A stretch of 64,000 nt of DNA from JADFRG01 sp964590515 (lineage in GTDB: Bacteria; Chloroflexota; Anaerolineae; Anaerolineales; E44-bin32), in NCBI GenBank assembly GCA_964590515.1, contig CAZPZD010000001.1:1-64000 (forward strand), read 5' to 3'. The number at the start of each line of letters is the position of its first letter. The first letter of the stretch is position 1. Shown in pieces: positions 16,164 through 24,293 of the stretch. The notes beneath the pieces were generated by a model. It saw nothing but the letters and a program-made list of their open reading frames with translations. It was not told the DNA's origin and did not search any database. The translations under genes were made by a program, and so were the position numbers.

Positions 16164-17198
16164 ATGACCGTTATGGCAGGCACGACCCGAACCCGCGAGG
16201 CCAAGTCTCAGATATACAAGACCATATCCAGGCATATGCAAGCCGATGTCTCAAAGGCGGCGGGGCAGATGCTGAATACGTTTCTCCCATACTTCGCACT
16301 CTGGGGGCTAATGGTAATCACCATTCGGCAGGGGTTGCCGTACTGGGTCACTCTGCTCCTGGCCATTCCCGCGGCGGGGCTCCATATTCGCATCTTTATC
16401 TTTTTCCATGATTGCGTCCATGGTTCCTTCTTTGACTCGCTGCGAGCCAACCGGATCTTGGGCTATGTCTCTGGGATACTGACCTTTACTCCCTTTGAAC
16501 AGTGGCGCCGGTCCCACGCGATCCATCACGCGACGGTGGGCGACTTGGATCGAAGGGGAACCGGTGATGTGTGGACGCTGACGGTTGACGAGTACCTGGC
16601 CCTTCCTTCGTGGAAACGCGCCCTCTATCGAGCCTATCGAAATCCGGTGCTCATGTTCATCATTGGCCCGGTGCTTATCTTCACGATTGGGCACCGAATC
16701 CCGCATAAGGGATCCAAGCGGATTGAGCTATTTAGCGTCCTCTTCACCGACCTCGCATTGGTCGCCCTCATCGGAGTGGCGAGCCTGACGATTGGCTTTC
16801 GAACCTACGTCCTGATTCAATTGCCGATGCTCATCATATCCGGCTCGCTTGGGGTATGGATGTTCTATGTCCAACATCAATTCGATGGAGGCTATTGGGC
16901 TCGGCACGATGAGTGGGATCCGTTGACCGCTTCGCTTGCCGGCAGTTCCTACTACAAACTACCCAGGCTCCTCCAGTGGTTCACCGGCAGCATAGGGCTG
17001 CATCATGTCCATCATGTTCAGCCCCGAATTCCCAATTACAACCTTCAGGACTGCAACGACGCGATACCCGAGTTCCACACGATCGAACCGCTCACGATTC
17101 GGTCCAGCCTGCGCTCACTGCGGATGAACCTGTGGGACGAAAAGAGGGAAGTATTCGTGAGTTTCCGCTCCTTGAGACCCCAGCCACTTAAGACCTAG
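16164..17198 (+). CDS. Membrane fatty acid desaturase
   Basis: Di-iron desaturase that introduces a double bond into acyl chains of membrane lipids. The three histidine boxes are present: HDCVHGS (about residues 82-88), HAIHHA (about 118-123) and HHVHH (about 279-283). Paired hydrophobic segments lie around 40-80 and 160-235. ATG 16164 is preceded by GAGGAGG (16151-16157, 6 nt); the much longer open frame back to 15657 is an artefact overlapping the previous gene. Length 344 aa. The HDxxHG spacing resembles delta-9/delta-12 acyl-lipid enzymes, but regiospecificity cannot be told. Confidence 0.92.
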   Translation: MTVMAGTTRTREAKSQIYKTISRHMQADVSKAAGQMLNTFLPYFALWGLMVITIRQGLPYWVTLLLAIPAAGLHIRIFIFFHDCVHGSFFDSLRANRILGYVSGILTFTPFEQWRRSHAIHHATVGDLDRRGTGDVWTLTVDEYLALPSWKRALYRAYRNPVLMFIIGPVLIFTIGHRIPHKGSKRIELFSVLFTDLALVALIGVASLTIGFRTYVLIQLPMLIISGSLGVWMFYVQHQFDGGYWARHDEWDPLTASLAGSSYYKLPRLLQWFTGSIGLHHVHHVQPRIPNYNLQDCNDAIPEFHTIEPLTIRSSLRSLRMNLWDEKREVFVSFRSLRPQPLKT

Positions 17199-17241
17199 CC
17201 GCAAAGACCCAGGGTGTGGACGAGGCAGCATCTCGGATCCG

Positions 17242-17712
17242 TTGAGCCCGAGCGCTCTCCAATTCCAGCTCGTTCTGAGCAGTATGGGATTCTCCAATCA
17301 GGTCGTGCAGCTCGCGGCTACGACTCGGACCGCGGCGGACGCAGCCCAGGCCATCGGCTGCCGGGTTGAGCAGATCTGCAAGTCGCTGGTCTTGCGGGCG
17401 AAGGCTTCGGACAGACCCCTGCTGGTCATTGCCAGCGGCGTGAATCGAGTCGACCTGGCGAGGGTGAGCGGGCCGGGTTCCGGACCGGTAGAAATGGCTG
17501 ACGCGGACTTTGTGCGGCAGCATACCGGATACTCGATTGGCGGAGTACCGCCGGTCGGGCACCGAACGAAACTCGAGACCCTCATTGATGAGGACCTGCT
17601 GCAGCACTCCTCGATCTGGGCCGCCGCCGGTCACCCCCACGCGGTCTTTGAATTAACTCCGGCAGAACTCATCCAAATGTGCGGGGGTCGGGTAGTAAAG
17701 CTAAAAGCGTAG
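17242..17712 (+). CDS. YbaK/EbsC-family aminoacyl-tRNA deacylase
   Basis: Editing protein that hydrolyses mischarged tRNAs, such as Cys-tRNA(Pro) or Ala-tRNA(Pro). The domain fills the chain: RTAADAAQAIGCRVEQICKSLVL with the catalytic lysine region, then ASGVNRVDLARV, GYSIGGVPPVGH and AAAGHPHAVFELTPAEL. Length 156 aa is typical. Start codon TTG 17242 is used because the family motif begins soon after; ATG 17284 is an alternative. Cytoplasmic. The exact tRNA substrate is uncertain. Confidence 0.92.
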   Translation: MSPSALQFQLVLSSMGFSNQVVQLAATTRTAADAAQAIGCRVEQICKSLVLRAKASDRPLLVIASGVNRVDLARVSGPGSGPVEMADADFVRQHTGYSIGGVPPVGHRTKLETLIDEDLLQHSSIWAAAGHPHAVFELTPAELIQMCGGRVVKLKA

Positions 17713-17793
17713 ACGGCCACGCCAAGGGTCATGAGCACGCCAAGGCGGCCGGCCGCTAGCCTGCCCAGCCACTCCAACATATGGTAAAGTGGC

Positions 17794-17889
17794 TCCCGTG
17801 AAGGGAGGCTCTCTCCCTATGGACGCTTCCGACGGAGTGGGGGAAGGGTCCATCCGAGCGCATTCGCTACTCCTTCGAGGAGCACTGAG
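17794..17889 (+). promoter_or_regulatory. Folded 5' leader of the RRM gene with sequestered ribosome-binding site
   Basis: Three hairpins are readable: CTCCC/GGGAG near 17794-17808; a 12-bp stem with one mismatch (17819-17830 with 17842-17853); and CTCCT (17870-17874) pairing with AGGAG (17878-17882) around a 3-nt loop. AGGAG is the ribosome-binding site, 7 nt before ATG 17890, so it is closed when the last hairpin forms. RRM genes of bacteria are often cold-regulated, which would fit a temperature- or protein-controlled leader. Regulation is inference. Confidence 0.5.
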
Positions 17890-18252
17890 ATGGAAACTAA
17901 GTTGTACGTAGGTAATTTGTCGTACTCGACAACCGAAAGCGAACTTTCGGAGCTTTTCGGCCAGGCTGGCGCAGTCAAGTCGGTCGCACTGATCACCGAC
18001 CGTGAGACGGGGCGCTCGAGGGGCTTTGGGTTCGTCGAGATGGCTACTCAGGAAGAGGCCCAGAAGGCTATCAGCATGTTTAACGGAAACCAGATGGGCG
18101 ATCGGGCCCTGACAGTAAACTTCGCTCGCCCACGCGAAGAGCGAGGTGGCGGAGGCTTCGAATCGCGAGGCGGCGGCCCCGGCGGCGGCGGCGGCGGCGG
18201 CGGCGGCCGGCGGCCGGGCAACCGGAACAGAGGGGGAGGTTCCCGGCGTTAG
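17890..18252 (+). CDS. RRM-domain RNA-binding protein with glycine-rich tail
   Basis: 120-residue protein like the Rbp/RbpA cold-shock RNA-binding proteins of cyanobacteria and other bacteria. A single RRM (residues 3-80) has RNP2 KLYVGNL and RNP1 RGFGFVEM, with the aromatic residues needed for RNA stacking. The tail (82-120) is Gly/Arg-rich and contains a run of nine glycines from 18180-18210. ATG 17890 sits after a folded leader. Likely binds mRNA and acts in cold or general RNA chaperoning. Monocistronic. Confidence 0.95.
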   Translation: METKLYVGNLSYSTTESELSELFGQAGAVKSVALITDRETGRSRGFGFVEMATQEEAQKAISMFNGNQMGDRALTVNFARPREERGGGGFESRGGGPGGGGGGGGGRRPGNRNRGGGSRR

Positions 18253-18409
18253 CTGCCAACCTCCGCCTACTGCAAGCGCCTACGCCGCTGATTCTCAGCT
18301 GAACTAGAGCTCAGATCTTCGCCAGGTGGGCCGCGCGGGTCCGCCGTCCAGCGAATTCGCGCAGCTCTACTAGCCTTCATCGCCCCGGCCTGTCCACAGC
18401 CTCCATGCC

Positions 18410-18934
18410 ATGCGGATCCGAGAAGCGAGCGCTGCAGATTCTCCTGCCATTGCAAAAGTTCATGTAGCTAGCTGGCGATCCACCTACCGCGGAATCATTT
18501 CCGACGAAGTCCTGGCCGGACTCTCCTATCCGGATCGCGAGCGGATGTGGCAGGACTCACTGACAACCCACCGGTCCTCAAACTTCATCTATGTGGTTGA
18601 AGCCGATGATGGACCTATCGTTGGCTTTGTGGCCGCGGGCAAAGAGCGAACAGGCCGGGCGGATTTTCCAGGCGAAATCTATGCCATCTACCTGCTGAAG
18701 GACTATCACGGTAGAGGTTGGGGGAGGCAGCTGTTCTTGGCGGCTGCAGAGCGGCTTGGCCTGGAGGGATTCACAGGACTCATGCTGTGGGTGCTGGCGG
18801 ACAACCCGACTCGCGGGTTTTATGAAACGCTGGGGGGCAGGCTGCTGGGCGAGCAGCAGATTCAGATCGGGTCCGATTCATTGGCGGAAGTGGCCTACGG
18901 GTGGGAAAAACCGCCTGAGCCGCTTGATCGCTGA
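18410..18934 (+). CDS. GNAT N-acetyltransferase
   Basis: 174-residue acetyl-CoA-dependent N-acetyltransferase. IREASAADSPAIAKVHVASWRSTYRGII is the classic N-terminal strand and helix. The acetyl-CoA loop is DYHGRGWGRQLF (about residues 104-115), and WVLADNPTRGFYETLGGRLLGEQ gives the C-terminal motif. ATG 18410 has no clear ribosome-binding site. Substrate unknown; the WRSTYRGII start resembles proteins of the RimI/PhnO-like set. Confidence 0.92.
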   Translation: MRIREASAADSPAIAKVHVASWRSTYRGIISDEVLAGLSYPDRERMWQDSLTTHRSSNFIYVVEADDGPIVGFVAAGKERTGRADFPGEIYAIYLLKDYHGRGWGRQLFLAAAERLGLEGFTGLMLWVLADNPTRGFYETLGGRLLGEQQIQIGSDSLAEVAYGWEKPPEPLDR

Positions 18935-18968
18935 TAATCCGGCCCGCAACATCCTCAGGGAGCGGAAA

Positions 18969-19427
18969 ATGGCGGAGAACAAGACCAAGATTACCCGGGG
19001 AAGTGTTGAGAAGTTCCTGAACGGCATCAAGGATGAGAAAGTTCGGCGGGACACCTTCGCCCTCGTCGACATCATGAAACAGATCACCAAGGCGGAGCCG
19101 AAAATGTGGGGAAGCAGCATTGTCGGGTTTGGCGAATACCATTACGAGTACGCCAGCGGCCGCGAGGGAGATAGTCCCCTCGTCGGTTTCTCCCCCCGCA
19201 AGCAGAACCTGACCTTGTACATCGGGGGAGGGTTTGCGCGCTACGCCGAGCTCCTGGGCAAGCTTGGCAAGTTCTCTACCGGCAAAGTTTGTCTGTACGT
19301 GAAGACGCTGGACGATCTACACCTGCCCACCCTGAAGAGGCTAATCCAACAATCGGTCAAGCACATGCGGTCAATCACATGGCCCGTTGCTGGCGGCGGT
19401 CACCGAATTGACCGCGCATCGAGGTAG
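18969..19427 (+). CDS. DUF1801/YdhG-like protein
   Basis: 152-residue soluble protein of the DUF1801 (YdhG_co) family. The family motifs are visible: VEKFLNGIKDEKVRRDTFALVDIMKQIT, then PKMWGSSIVGFGEYHYEYASGREGDSPLVGFSPRKQNLTLY split across the middle, and KLGKFSTGKVCLYVKTLDDL at the end. ATG 18969 follows AGGGA by about 7 nt. The longer frame from 18756 overlaps the acetyltransferase. Biochemical function is not established for the family. Confidence 0.9.
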   Translation: MAENKTKITRGSVEKFLNGIKDEKVRRDTFALVDIMKQITKAEPKMWGSSIVGFGEYHYEYASGREGDSPLVGFSPRKQNLTLYIGGGFARYAELLGKLGKFSTGKVCLYVKTLDDLHLPTLKRLIQQSVKHMRSITWPVAGGGHRIDRASR

Positions 19428-19515
19428 TCGGGTGAGCTTACCGGCGGCCGCGGGCAGCGGTTAGAATTCGGACGACCCTGGGGCGAACCCAAATCCAAAG
19501 GTTCGAAGGAGTGCA

Positions 19516-19935
19516 GTGGCAAAGGTAAAGGTGAAGGGCGCAGGAACCAAGCAGAGCCCGTGGGTGTTGAAGACTCCGCCCGGGCAGTCCGAGTACACGG
19601 CGTATCGGGACGAGAGCCTCGACCCGCCAGCGCTCGTGGTATGGGTCGGTAAGACCGAGGTGCGCTACCAGCTGCGCTGTCTGGATGACTTGGCCAAAAT
19701 GCTCAAGGCCCATGGCGACTGGATGCCGCTTGGGAACGCGGACGAGCAAAAGCCGGCCGCGGCAGGAACGGTCGAGGCCTGGGCCCGCTCTCCCAAGAAT
19801 CCGGTGGGAGGCTGGTACGGCCTGAAGAAGGGCCTGCGTGGTCGATTTGGGAACTACGTACCTCCGGTGATGGAGGCGCTTGGTCTGGCGGAGGTCGAGC
19901 ACAATCCCCGCAACAACCGAATTCGGGCGATCTGA
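19516..19935 (+). CDS. Conserved hypothetical protein, 139 aa
   Basis: No function can be assigned. GTG 19516 follows AGGAG (19507-19511). The N-terminus is Lys-rich (MAKVKVKGAGTKQSPW) and runs into WVLKTPPGQSEYTAYRDE. The C-terminal part has GGWYGLKKGLRGRFGNYVPP. There are no membrane segments. I recall similar short proteins in soil bacteria, often beginning with the same TKQ-PW-LKTPPG-S pattern. Its stop codon is directly followed by the methyltransferase start (TTG 19936), so the two genes are coupled. Confidence 0.72.
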   Translation: MAKVKVKGAGTKQSPWVLKTPPGQSEYTAYRDESLDPPALVVWVGKTEVRYQLRCLDDLAKMLKAHGDWMPLGNADEQKPAAAGTVEAWARSPKNPVGGWYGLKKGLRGRFGNYVPPVMEALGLAEVEHNPRNNRIRAI

Positions 19936-20724
19936 TTGAACGGTGAGCCGCTGGGGCCGACGGCAGACCGAGCCATCGACTCGCTAGAACCCGAACGCGA
20001 TCCGGAAGGGCGAGAACTCGATCAGCTGCGGGCAGTTCTGCCGCTCGACGACGCCCGAGTGCTCGAGATCGGATGTGGGGACGGTCGGCTCACCTGGAAG
20101 TACGCGGGCCAGTCCCGGGCGGTGCTGGCGATCGACGCAGATCGCTCAAAGGTTGTGGCTGCGCGGACCGCGCTGTCCGGCAGAAGATTGTCCGGCAAAG
20201 TCCAGCTCGCCCAGGCCGCGGCAGAGTCGCTGCCGGTCCTTCGGGAAGCCTTCGATCTAGCACTCTTCTCCTGGTCACTTTGATGCATCGCTCATCCGGG
20301 CATGGTTCATGCCCTCGAGCAGGCCTGGCAAGCACTGCGCCCTGGCGGAGTCTTCGTAGATCTGCGCCCGCTCTCACTGGACACGGCTTTGGAGATTGTG
20401 GGAGGGAAAGGGATGGAATCCGCCGGGATGGTGGACATGAGCGCCGACCTTCCAGACGACCGGGCTGTTGATGAGGCGATCGAGGCCGCGGTGCGGGCCG
20501 AAGTGTTCACTCCGCTGGAAACCCGAAGGTTCGACTTCGCCTACTACTGGGATACCTTCGAGGGGATGCGCCGATACACCTCGGAACGATGGGATACTGC
20601 CAAGTTCCCGCCTGCCGTGCTGCGGAAAGCTCGTGGGCTGAAGAAAAACTGGGATCCGGGGGCTCGGATCCGAATTATTCTCACAATGCACCTGGCCACC
20701 TATGAGAGAGCGCGGCTGAGGTGA
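19936..20724 (+). CDS. Class I SAM-dependent methyltransferase with an in-frame TGA at codon 116
   Basis: The first part has the SAM motif VLEIGCGDGRLTW (about residues 36-48), the acidic ribose-binding AIDAD, and FDLALFSWSL just before TGA 20281-20283. The same frame continues after the stop with CIAHPGMVHALEQAWQALRPGG, the expected next strand and helix, to a natural stop at 20724. Reading frame and similarity are continuous, so only the TGA interrupts it. I recall relatives with two cysteines at this point (SWSLCC), which makes TGA replace a Cys codon. A hairpin at 20298-20314 follows. Options are a selenocysteine codon, a nonsense mutation, or a sequencing error. TTG start is coupled to the upstream gene. 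Confidence 0.7.
20298..20314 (+). promoter_or_regulatory. SECIS-like hairpin downstream of in-frame TGA
   Basis: GGGCATG (20298-20304) pairs perfectly with CATGCCC (20308-20314) around the loop GTT. The loop lies 22-24 nt after the TGA, and its first base is G. Published rules for bacterial SECIS elements require a small apical loop, 16-37 nt from the UGA, with a G in its first two positions. All three hold here, but short hairpins arise by chance in GC-rich coding DNA. Confidence 0.3.
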
Positions 20725-21329
20725 GCGGTCGCATTCCGTTTGAAATCCGGCAACTCCGGCCTGATGCGGATGAGCTCTCCAATCAGGTCGCCGGATTGTT
20801 GGTCGAGGCGTTCCGCGAGCATGCCCCTGCCGCCTGGCCGAGTCTGGCGGCCGGCCTGCGAGAGGTCCACGAGTCGTTTGAGGCAGGCCGGATCAGCCGG
20901 GTCGCGGTCGGTTTAGATGGCTCGGCCCTCGGCTGGATTGCAGGGCAGGAACAGTATGATGGCCACGCCTGGGAACTGCATCCCTTGGTCGTCCATCCCG
21001 CCTACCAACTCCGGGGCATTGGGACCGCACTGGTGCGGGATTTCGAGGCTCAGATCCTGGCCCGCGGAGCAGCGATGATTTGGCTGGGCACCGATGATGA
21101 GGCCAACCTGACGTCCCTCGGTGGAGCAGACCTGTATCCGGATGTCCTACAAAAGCTATCGAAAGTCCGCAACTTGAAGCGACACCCATTCGAGTTCTAC
21201 CAGACGCTGGGATATGTGATTGTGGGGGTCCTCCCCGATGCGAACGGGCCCGGCAAGCCGGACATTCTGATGGCGAAGCGGGTCGGCTCCTTCCGGCCAG
21301 TGCCCATTGATCGGCAGCCGCATGGCTGA
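20721..21329 (+). CDS. GNAT N-acetyltransferase
   Basis: 202-residue acetyltransferase. The acetyl-CoA motif is VVHPAYQLRGIGTALVRDFEAQ (about residues 91-112, with the QLRGIGTAL loop), preceded by strands around AVGLDGSALGWIAGQE. The tail GTDDEANLTSLGGADLYPDV is unusual and resembles aminoglycoside 6'-type acetyltransferases. That likeness is weak, so no drug-resistance role is claimed. The GTG start overlaps the previous stop (GTGA at 20721-20724), and its own stop overlaps the DUF3052 gene. Confidence 0.9.
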   Translation: MSGRIPFEIRQLRPDADELSNQVAGLLVEAFREHAPAAWPSLAAGLREVHESFEAGRISRVAVGLDGSALGWIAGQEQYDGHAWELHPLVVHPAYQLRGIGTALVRDFEAQILARGAAMIWLGTDDEANLTSLGGADLYPDVLQKLSKVRNLKRHPFEFYQTLGYVIVGVLPDANGPGKPDILMAKRVGSFRPVPIDRQPHG

Positions 21330-21789
21330 GCGGCGCGTCGCCGCGGCCGGATACTCGGCCCGGACACTCCCGGCGAAGCTGGGCCTCAAGTCGGGAGACC
21401 GGGCGGCGATCCTGTATGCCCCCAAGGGCTATCTCGCAACGCTCGGAGAGTTGCCAACCCAGGTCAAGATGCTGAGCGGCCGGGCCAGCCAGCTCGACTT
21501 CATTCAGATGTTTGCTCGTTCACGAGACGATTTGGAACGCGGCTTCGCCAAGGCGGCAGCTCGGCTGAAACCCAATGGCATGCTGTGGATCTCCTGGCCG
21601 AAGCAATCCTCCCCGTTGGCTGGCGACCTGAACGAAAACATCGTGAGAGAAGTCGGCTTGACCCTCGGACTGGTTGATGTGAAAGTAGCCGCCATCGACT
21701 ACGACTGGTCGGGTCTGAAGTTCGTCTACCGGCTGAAGGACCGGCCGAGGTTCGATGGCAGCCAGATCAAGAACCGGGCAGAGAGGTGA
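21322..21789 (+). CDS. DUF3052-family protein
   Basis: 155-residue protein matching DUF3052: AGYSARTLPAKLGLKSGDRAAILYAP at the start, then FARSRDDLERGFAKAAARLKPNGMLWISWPKQ and DLNENIVREVGLTLGLVDVKVAAIDYDWSGLKFVYR. These features are the hallmark order for the family. Function unknown. ATG 21322 lies inside the preceding gene's last codons and its end overlaps the next GTG start, so it is the third gene of a tightly coupled string. Confidence 0.9.
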   Translation: MAERRVAAAGYSARTLPAKLGLKSGDRAAILYAPKGYLATLGELPTQVKMLSGRASQLDFIQMFARSRDDLERGFAKAAARLKPNGMLWISWPKQSSPLAGDLNENIVREVGLTLGLVDVKVAAIDYDWSGLKFVYRLKDRPRFDGSQIKNRAER

Positions 21790-22595
21790 CCGCAGTCTCA
21801 GAGAGGCTGAGGTTTGACCATGCCCTGGTCGCGGCCTTCGATCTGACGGCCGCGAAGTCAGAATTCGAGTCGCTTGGTTTTACCGTCATCTCTGGCGGCC
21901 AGCACTCCGGCGGGCTGACAGAGAATGCGCTGGTGACCTTCGCGGATGGCAACTATCTGGAACTCATCGCTCCCACGAGCCGTGAGCTCCTGGAGCGCCC
22001 GCCGCAATCGGGTCCCGGCAACTACCTTTTTCTGTTTAATACCGGGGAGGGTTTCGCAGGATATGCATTCGACGCCCCGAATCTCAACGCCGAAGTGGAG
22101 CGGACCCGCCTGAACGGCATCGACATTGGCGATCCGCAACCCGGGGGCCGGCGGCGCCCCGATGGGGTGACGCTGGCCTGGCGGACTGCGATGCTGCCCG
22201 ACACCCGTTCGCCCTTCTTCTTGACCGATGACACGCCGCGGGACCGGCGAATCCGAGAGGACTCCGAGATCACCACGCACCAGAACGGCGCGGTGGGATT
22301 GATCGGGATCATGATCCCGGTCGAAAACCTGGAGCGGGCCGTCGCCTGGCACGAAGTACTCCTGGGGGTGCCCTCGAGGCCGGGTTCGTCACCGGTCGGA
22401 GCCGCCACAGCCGAATTTCAGATCGGAAACTTCCGCTTGACGTTGGCTGAGCCGGAGGGTAAGGTGGGCCCGTTGGCAGATCATTTGGCCAGGCGGGGCC
22501 AGGTGCCCTACCAGGTCCGAATTCGGACAACCAGTCCTCGGCATGTCGCTGGCCTGGAAGCTAGAGCTGCGCGAATCGAGCTGGTTCAGAGTTGA
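21786..22595 (+). CDS. VOC-superfamily (glyoxalase-like) protein
   Basis: 269-residue protein of the vicinal oxygen chelate superfamily, of the Glyoxalase_3-like type. It begins LRFDHALVAAFDLTAAKSEFESLGF, with the usual histidine in the first strand. NALVTFADGNYLELIAP follows. A second, degenerate module begins about residue 177 with IGIMIPVENLERAVAWHEVLLGVP. GTG 21786 overlaps the previous stop. Metal-dependent lyase or dioxygenase activity is possible; the substrate is unknown. Last gene in the 20721-22595 string. Confidence 0.85.
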   Translation: MTAVSERLRFDHALVAAFDLTAAKSEFESLGFTVISGGQHSGGLTENALVTFADGNYLELIAPTSRELLERPPQSGPGNYLFLFNTGEGFAGYAFDAPNLNAEVERTRLNGIDIGDPQPGGRRRPDGVTLAWRTAMLPDTRSPFFLTDDTPRDRRIREDSEITTHQNGAVGLIGIMIPVENLERAVAWHEVLLGVPSRPGSSPVGAATAEFQIGNFRLTLAEPEGKVGPLADHLARRGQVPYQVRIRTTSPRHVAGLEARAARIELVQS

Positions 22596-22596
22596 G

Positions 22597-22623
22597 CCCA
22601 TTGTGACGCCTTTCACAATAGGG
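22597..22623 (+). terminator. Hairpin after the VOC gene, possible terminator
   Basis: CCCATTGTGA (22597-22606) pairs with TCACAATAGGG (22613-22623) with one bulged A and a 6-nt loop. It starts 2 nt after the VOC stop. It is followed by GTTTGGTG rather than a proper U-tract, so termination efficiency is doubtful; an operator for the next gene is the alternative. Confidence 0.4.
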
Positions 22624-22706
22624 TTTGGTGCAAAGGATGGATCATGAGCCACTATCTATTCTTAAGGTGGAGCTAGGTCGGACGACCTGGCGGGATAGGA
22701 GGCAAG

Positions 22707-23636
22707 GTGGCTGGGATTAAGGCTCGCACGAGATACTGGTCGAGGCTCGCGCTAACCGCGGTCGTGTCGCTGCTGCTAGTCGGCTCTGTGGCGATTCTCG
22801 TCGTCTCGCGGTCGCGGGCGTCCGAACTCATCTCGAATCCGCGGGATCAGCGCGAGCCATTGGAGGGCTCGCCGGGCGATCTGGGGTTGCCCTACGAAGA
22901 CGTGGAAGTGGTGTCGGAAGACGGACTCCGGTTAGTGGGGTGGTATGTCCCAACTCAGAACGGCGCGGTGGTTATGGCCCAGCACGGTTACAAGTCCGAC
23001 CGGGACGAGTTCCTGGAGGAGGCCGAAATGCTGTACCGCCATGGCTTCGGCGTGCTGTTCACGACCGTGCGGGCCCACGACGCGAGCGACGGCGAGTTGA
23101 TTACCTTCGGCGCTCACGAAATGAAAGACCTCGAAGCCTGGTACCAATTCCTGCTCGGCCGACCGGAAATCGATCCGCGGCGGATCGGGATCATCGGCAA
23201 CTCGATGGGAGGATTCCTGGTAATCCAGTACACCGCGCTGAATCCAGCCATTCGAGCCGTGGTCGCTCACAGCCCGTTCTCGTCGATAGACGATACCGTG
23301 GCGACCAGCGTCGAGGCGCTTACCGGCCTGCCGGCCTTCCCCTTCGCTCCATTGATCGTCTTCTGGGCGGAGCAGATGGCCGGGATTGACAGCGCGGAAA
23401 TCGACGCCAAGCAGTGGATCGGCACAATCAGCCCCCGGCCGGTGTTCATCTTGATGGGGGGCCAGGACGAGTCGGTCTCGGTGGCGAGCGGGGAGCTGCT
23501 GTACGAAGCTGCCGGCGAGCCGAAGGAGTTCTGGTTCGAGCCGGATCTCGCCCACGTGGCCTTCGACACCGAATTGCCAGATGAGTTCGAGGCCCGAGTC
23601 GTCGGTTTCTTCGAGACCTATTTAGGTGATGGCTGA
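22707..23636 (+). CDS. Membrane-anchored alpha/beta hydrolase
   Basis: 309-residue alpha/beta hydrolase with an N-terminal transmembrane anchor (about residues 13-34), so the catalytic domain probably faces the outside. The nucleophile elbow is GIIGNSMGGFLVI (GNSMG, about residue 170). GWYVPTQNGAVVMAQHGYKSDRDE forms the oxyanion-loop strand. VFILMGGQDESV contributes the acid and DLAHVAFD the histidine. The layout resembles BEM46/Abhydrolase proteins. GTG 22707 follows AGGAGG (22697-22702). Substrate unknown. Monocistronic; converges with the gene at 23655. Confidence 0.9.
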   Translation: MAGIKARTRYWSRLALTAVVSLLLVGSVAILVVSRSRASELISNPRDQREPLEGSPGDLGLPYEDVEVVSEDGLRLVGWYVPTQNGAVVMAQHGYKSDRDEFLEEAEMLYRHGFGVLFTTVRAHDASDGELITFGAHEMKDLEAWYQFLLGRPEIDPRRIGIIGNSMGGFLVIQYTALNPAIRAVVAHSPFSSIDDTVATSVEALTGLPAFPFAPLIVFWAEQMAGIDSAEIDAKQWIGTISPRPVFILMGGQDESVSVASGELLYEAAGEPKEFWFEPDLAHVAFDTELPDEFEARVVGFFETYLGDG

Positions 23637-23654
23637 GGTAAGGCCGCTCTGGAT

Positions 23655-24293
23655 TTAGCAGCCAATCTTCCGGCCCAGCAGGCAGGGAAGATTCTCGGAG
23701 ATCAAGTACGTCCCCAGGATGCCGATGACGAGCAGGCTGAGGATCGTCAGCACGACCGCCGGCCCGGATAGCTTCCGGATCACGATCGTAGCCAGCTCGG
23801 TTTCCGCGCTACCACGAGTGATCCGAAGCTGGGGGAAGAAAATTAGCGCCAACGCAACCATCGGGCTGAAGACGATCGCACCGTCGTACACGTACCGCCA
23901 GGGCGACTGGTAGATCACGCTGCTGAGGCGATCGAAAGGATTCCAGGGTAGCGCGATACCTGCGCCGTATTCAAGCAAATTGAATGCGACGAAGAGAACG
24001 GGAAGTGCCAGGACTGCCGCGGCGATCAAGGCTGTCTTCGACATGCGTCTCCTCCACTCTCCAAAGTGTTCCCGCAGAGCGCTTCCCAGCGTGTCAATCA
24101 GCAAGCGCCACCAGAGTTTCGTCCGGCCGAATCTGCGCCGATCGGTGGCGGCGCGGCGGGCGAGGTCTCGAAAGACTTGTGCCATCTGATCGCCGAAGGC
24201 GCTGCGGAAGCTGGTCGGAAAAAAGAACAGCATCCAGTGATAGCAGCGATCGGAGCGACGGCCCAAGCGGTCGCGGCCTAACTTGCCACTCAA
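23655..24293 (-). CDS. Membrane protein with permease-prefix-like N-terminus, partner of PadR
   Basis: 212-residue protein. The N-terminus has YHWMLFFFPTSFRSAFGDQMAQVFRDLARRA, much like the permease-prefix domain found ahead of ABC transporter permeases in gene pairs with PadR regulators. The rest has four hydrophobic segments (about 88-110, 135-155, 180-200 and near the end) but no FtsX-like permease domain, so it is not a full exporter. ATG overlaps the padR stop by 4 nt. Regulated with padR, presumably in response to a small hydrophobic compound. Function inferred only from context. Confidence 0.75.
   Translation of the reverse strand: MSGKLGRDRLGRRSDRCYHWMLFFFPTSFRSAFGDQMAQVFRDLARRAATDRRRFGRTKLWWRLLIDTLGSALREHFGEWRRRMSKTALIAAAVLALPVLFVAFNLLEYGAGIALPWNPFDRLSSVIYQSPWRYVYDGAIVFSPMVALALIFFPQLRITRGSAETELATIVIRKLSGPAVVLTILSLLVIGILGTYLISENLPCLLGRKIGC

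Noticed and set aside
18178..18212. GGC trinucleotide run
   Set aside because: In-frame coding for the polyglycine tail of the RRM protein.
20893..21189. 98-residue minus-strand open frame opposite a GNAT gene
   Set aside because: No start signals and no family features; the plus strand carries the acetyl-CoA motif.
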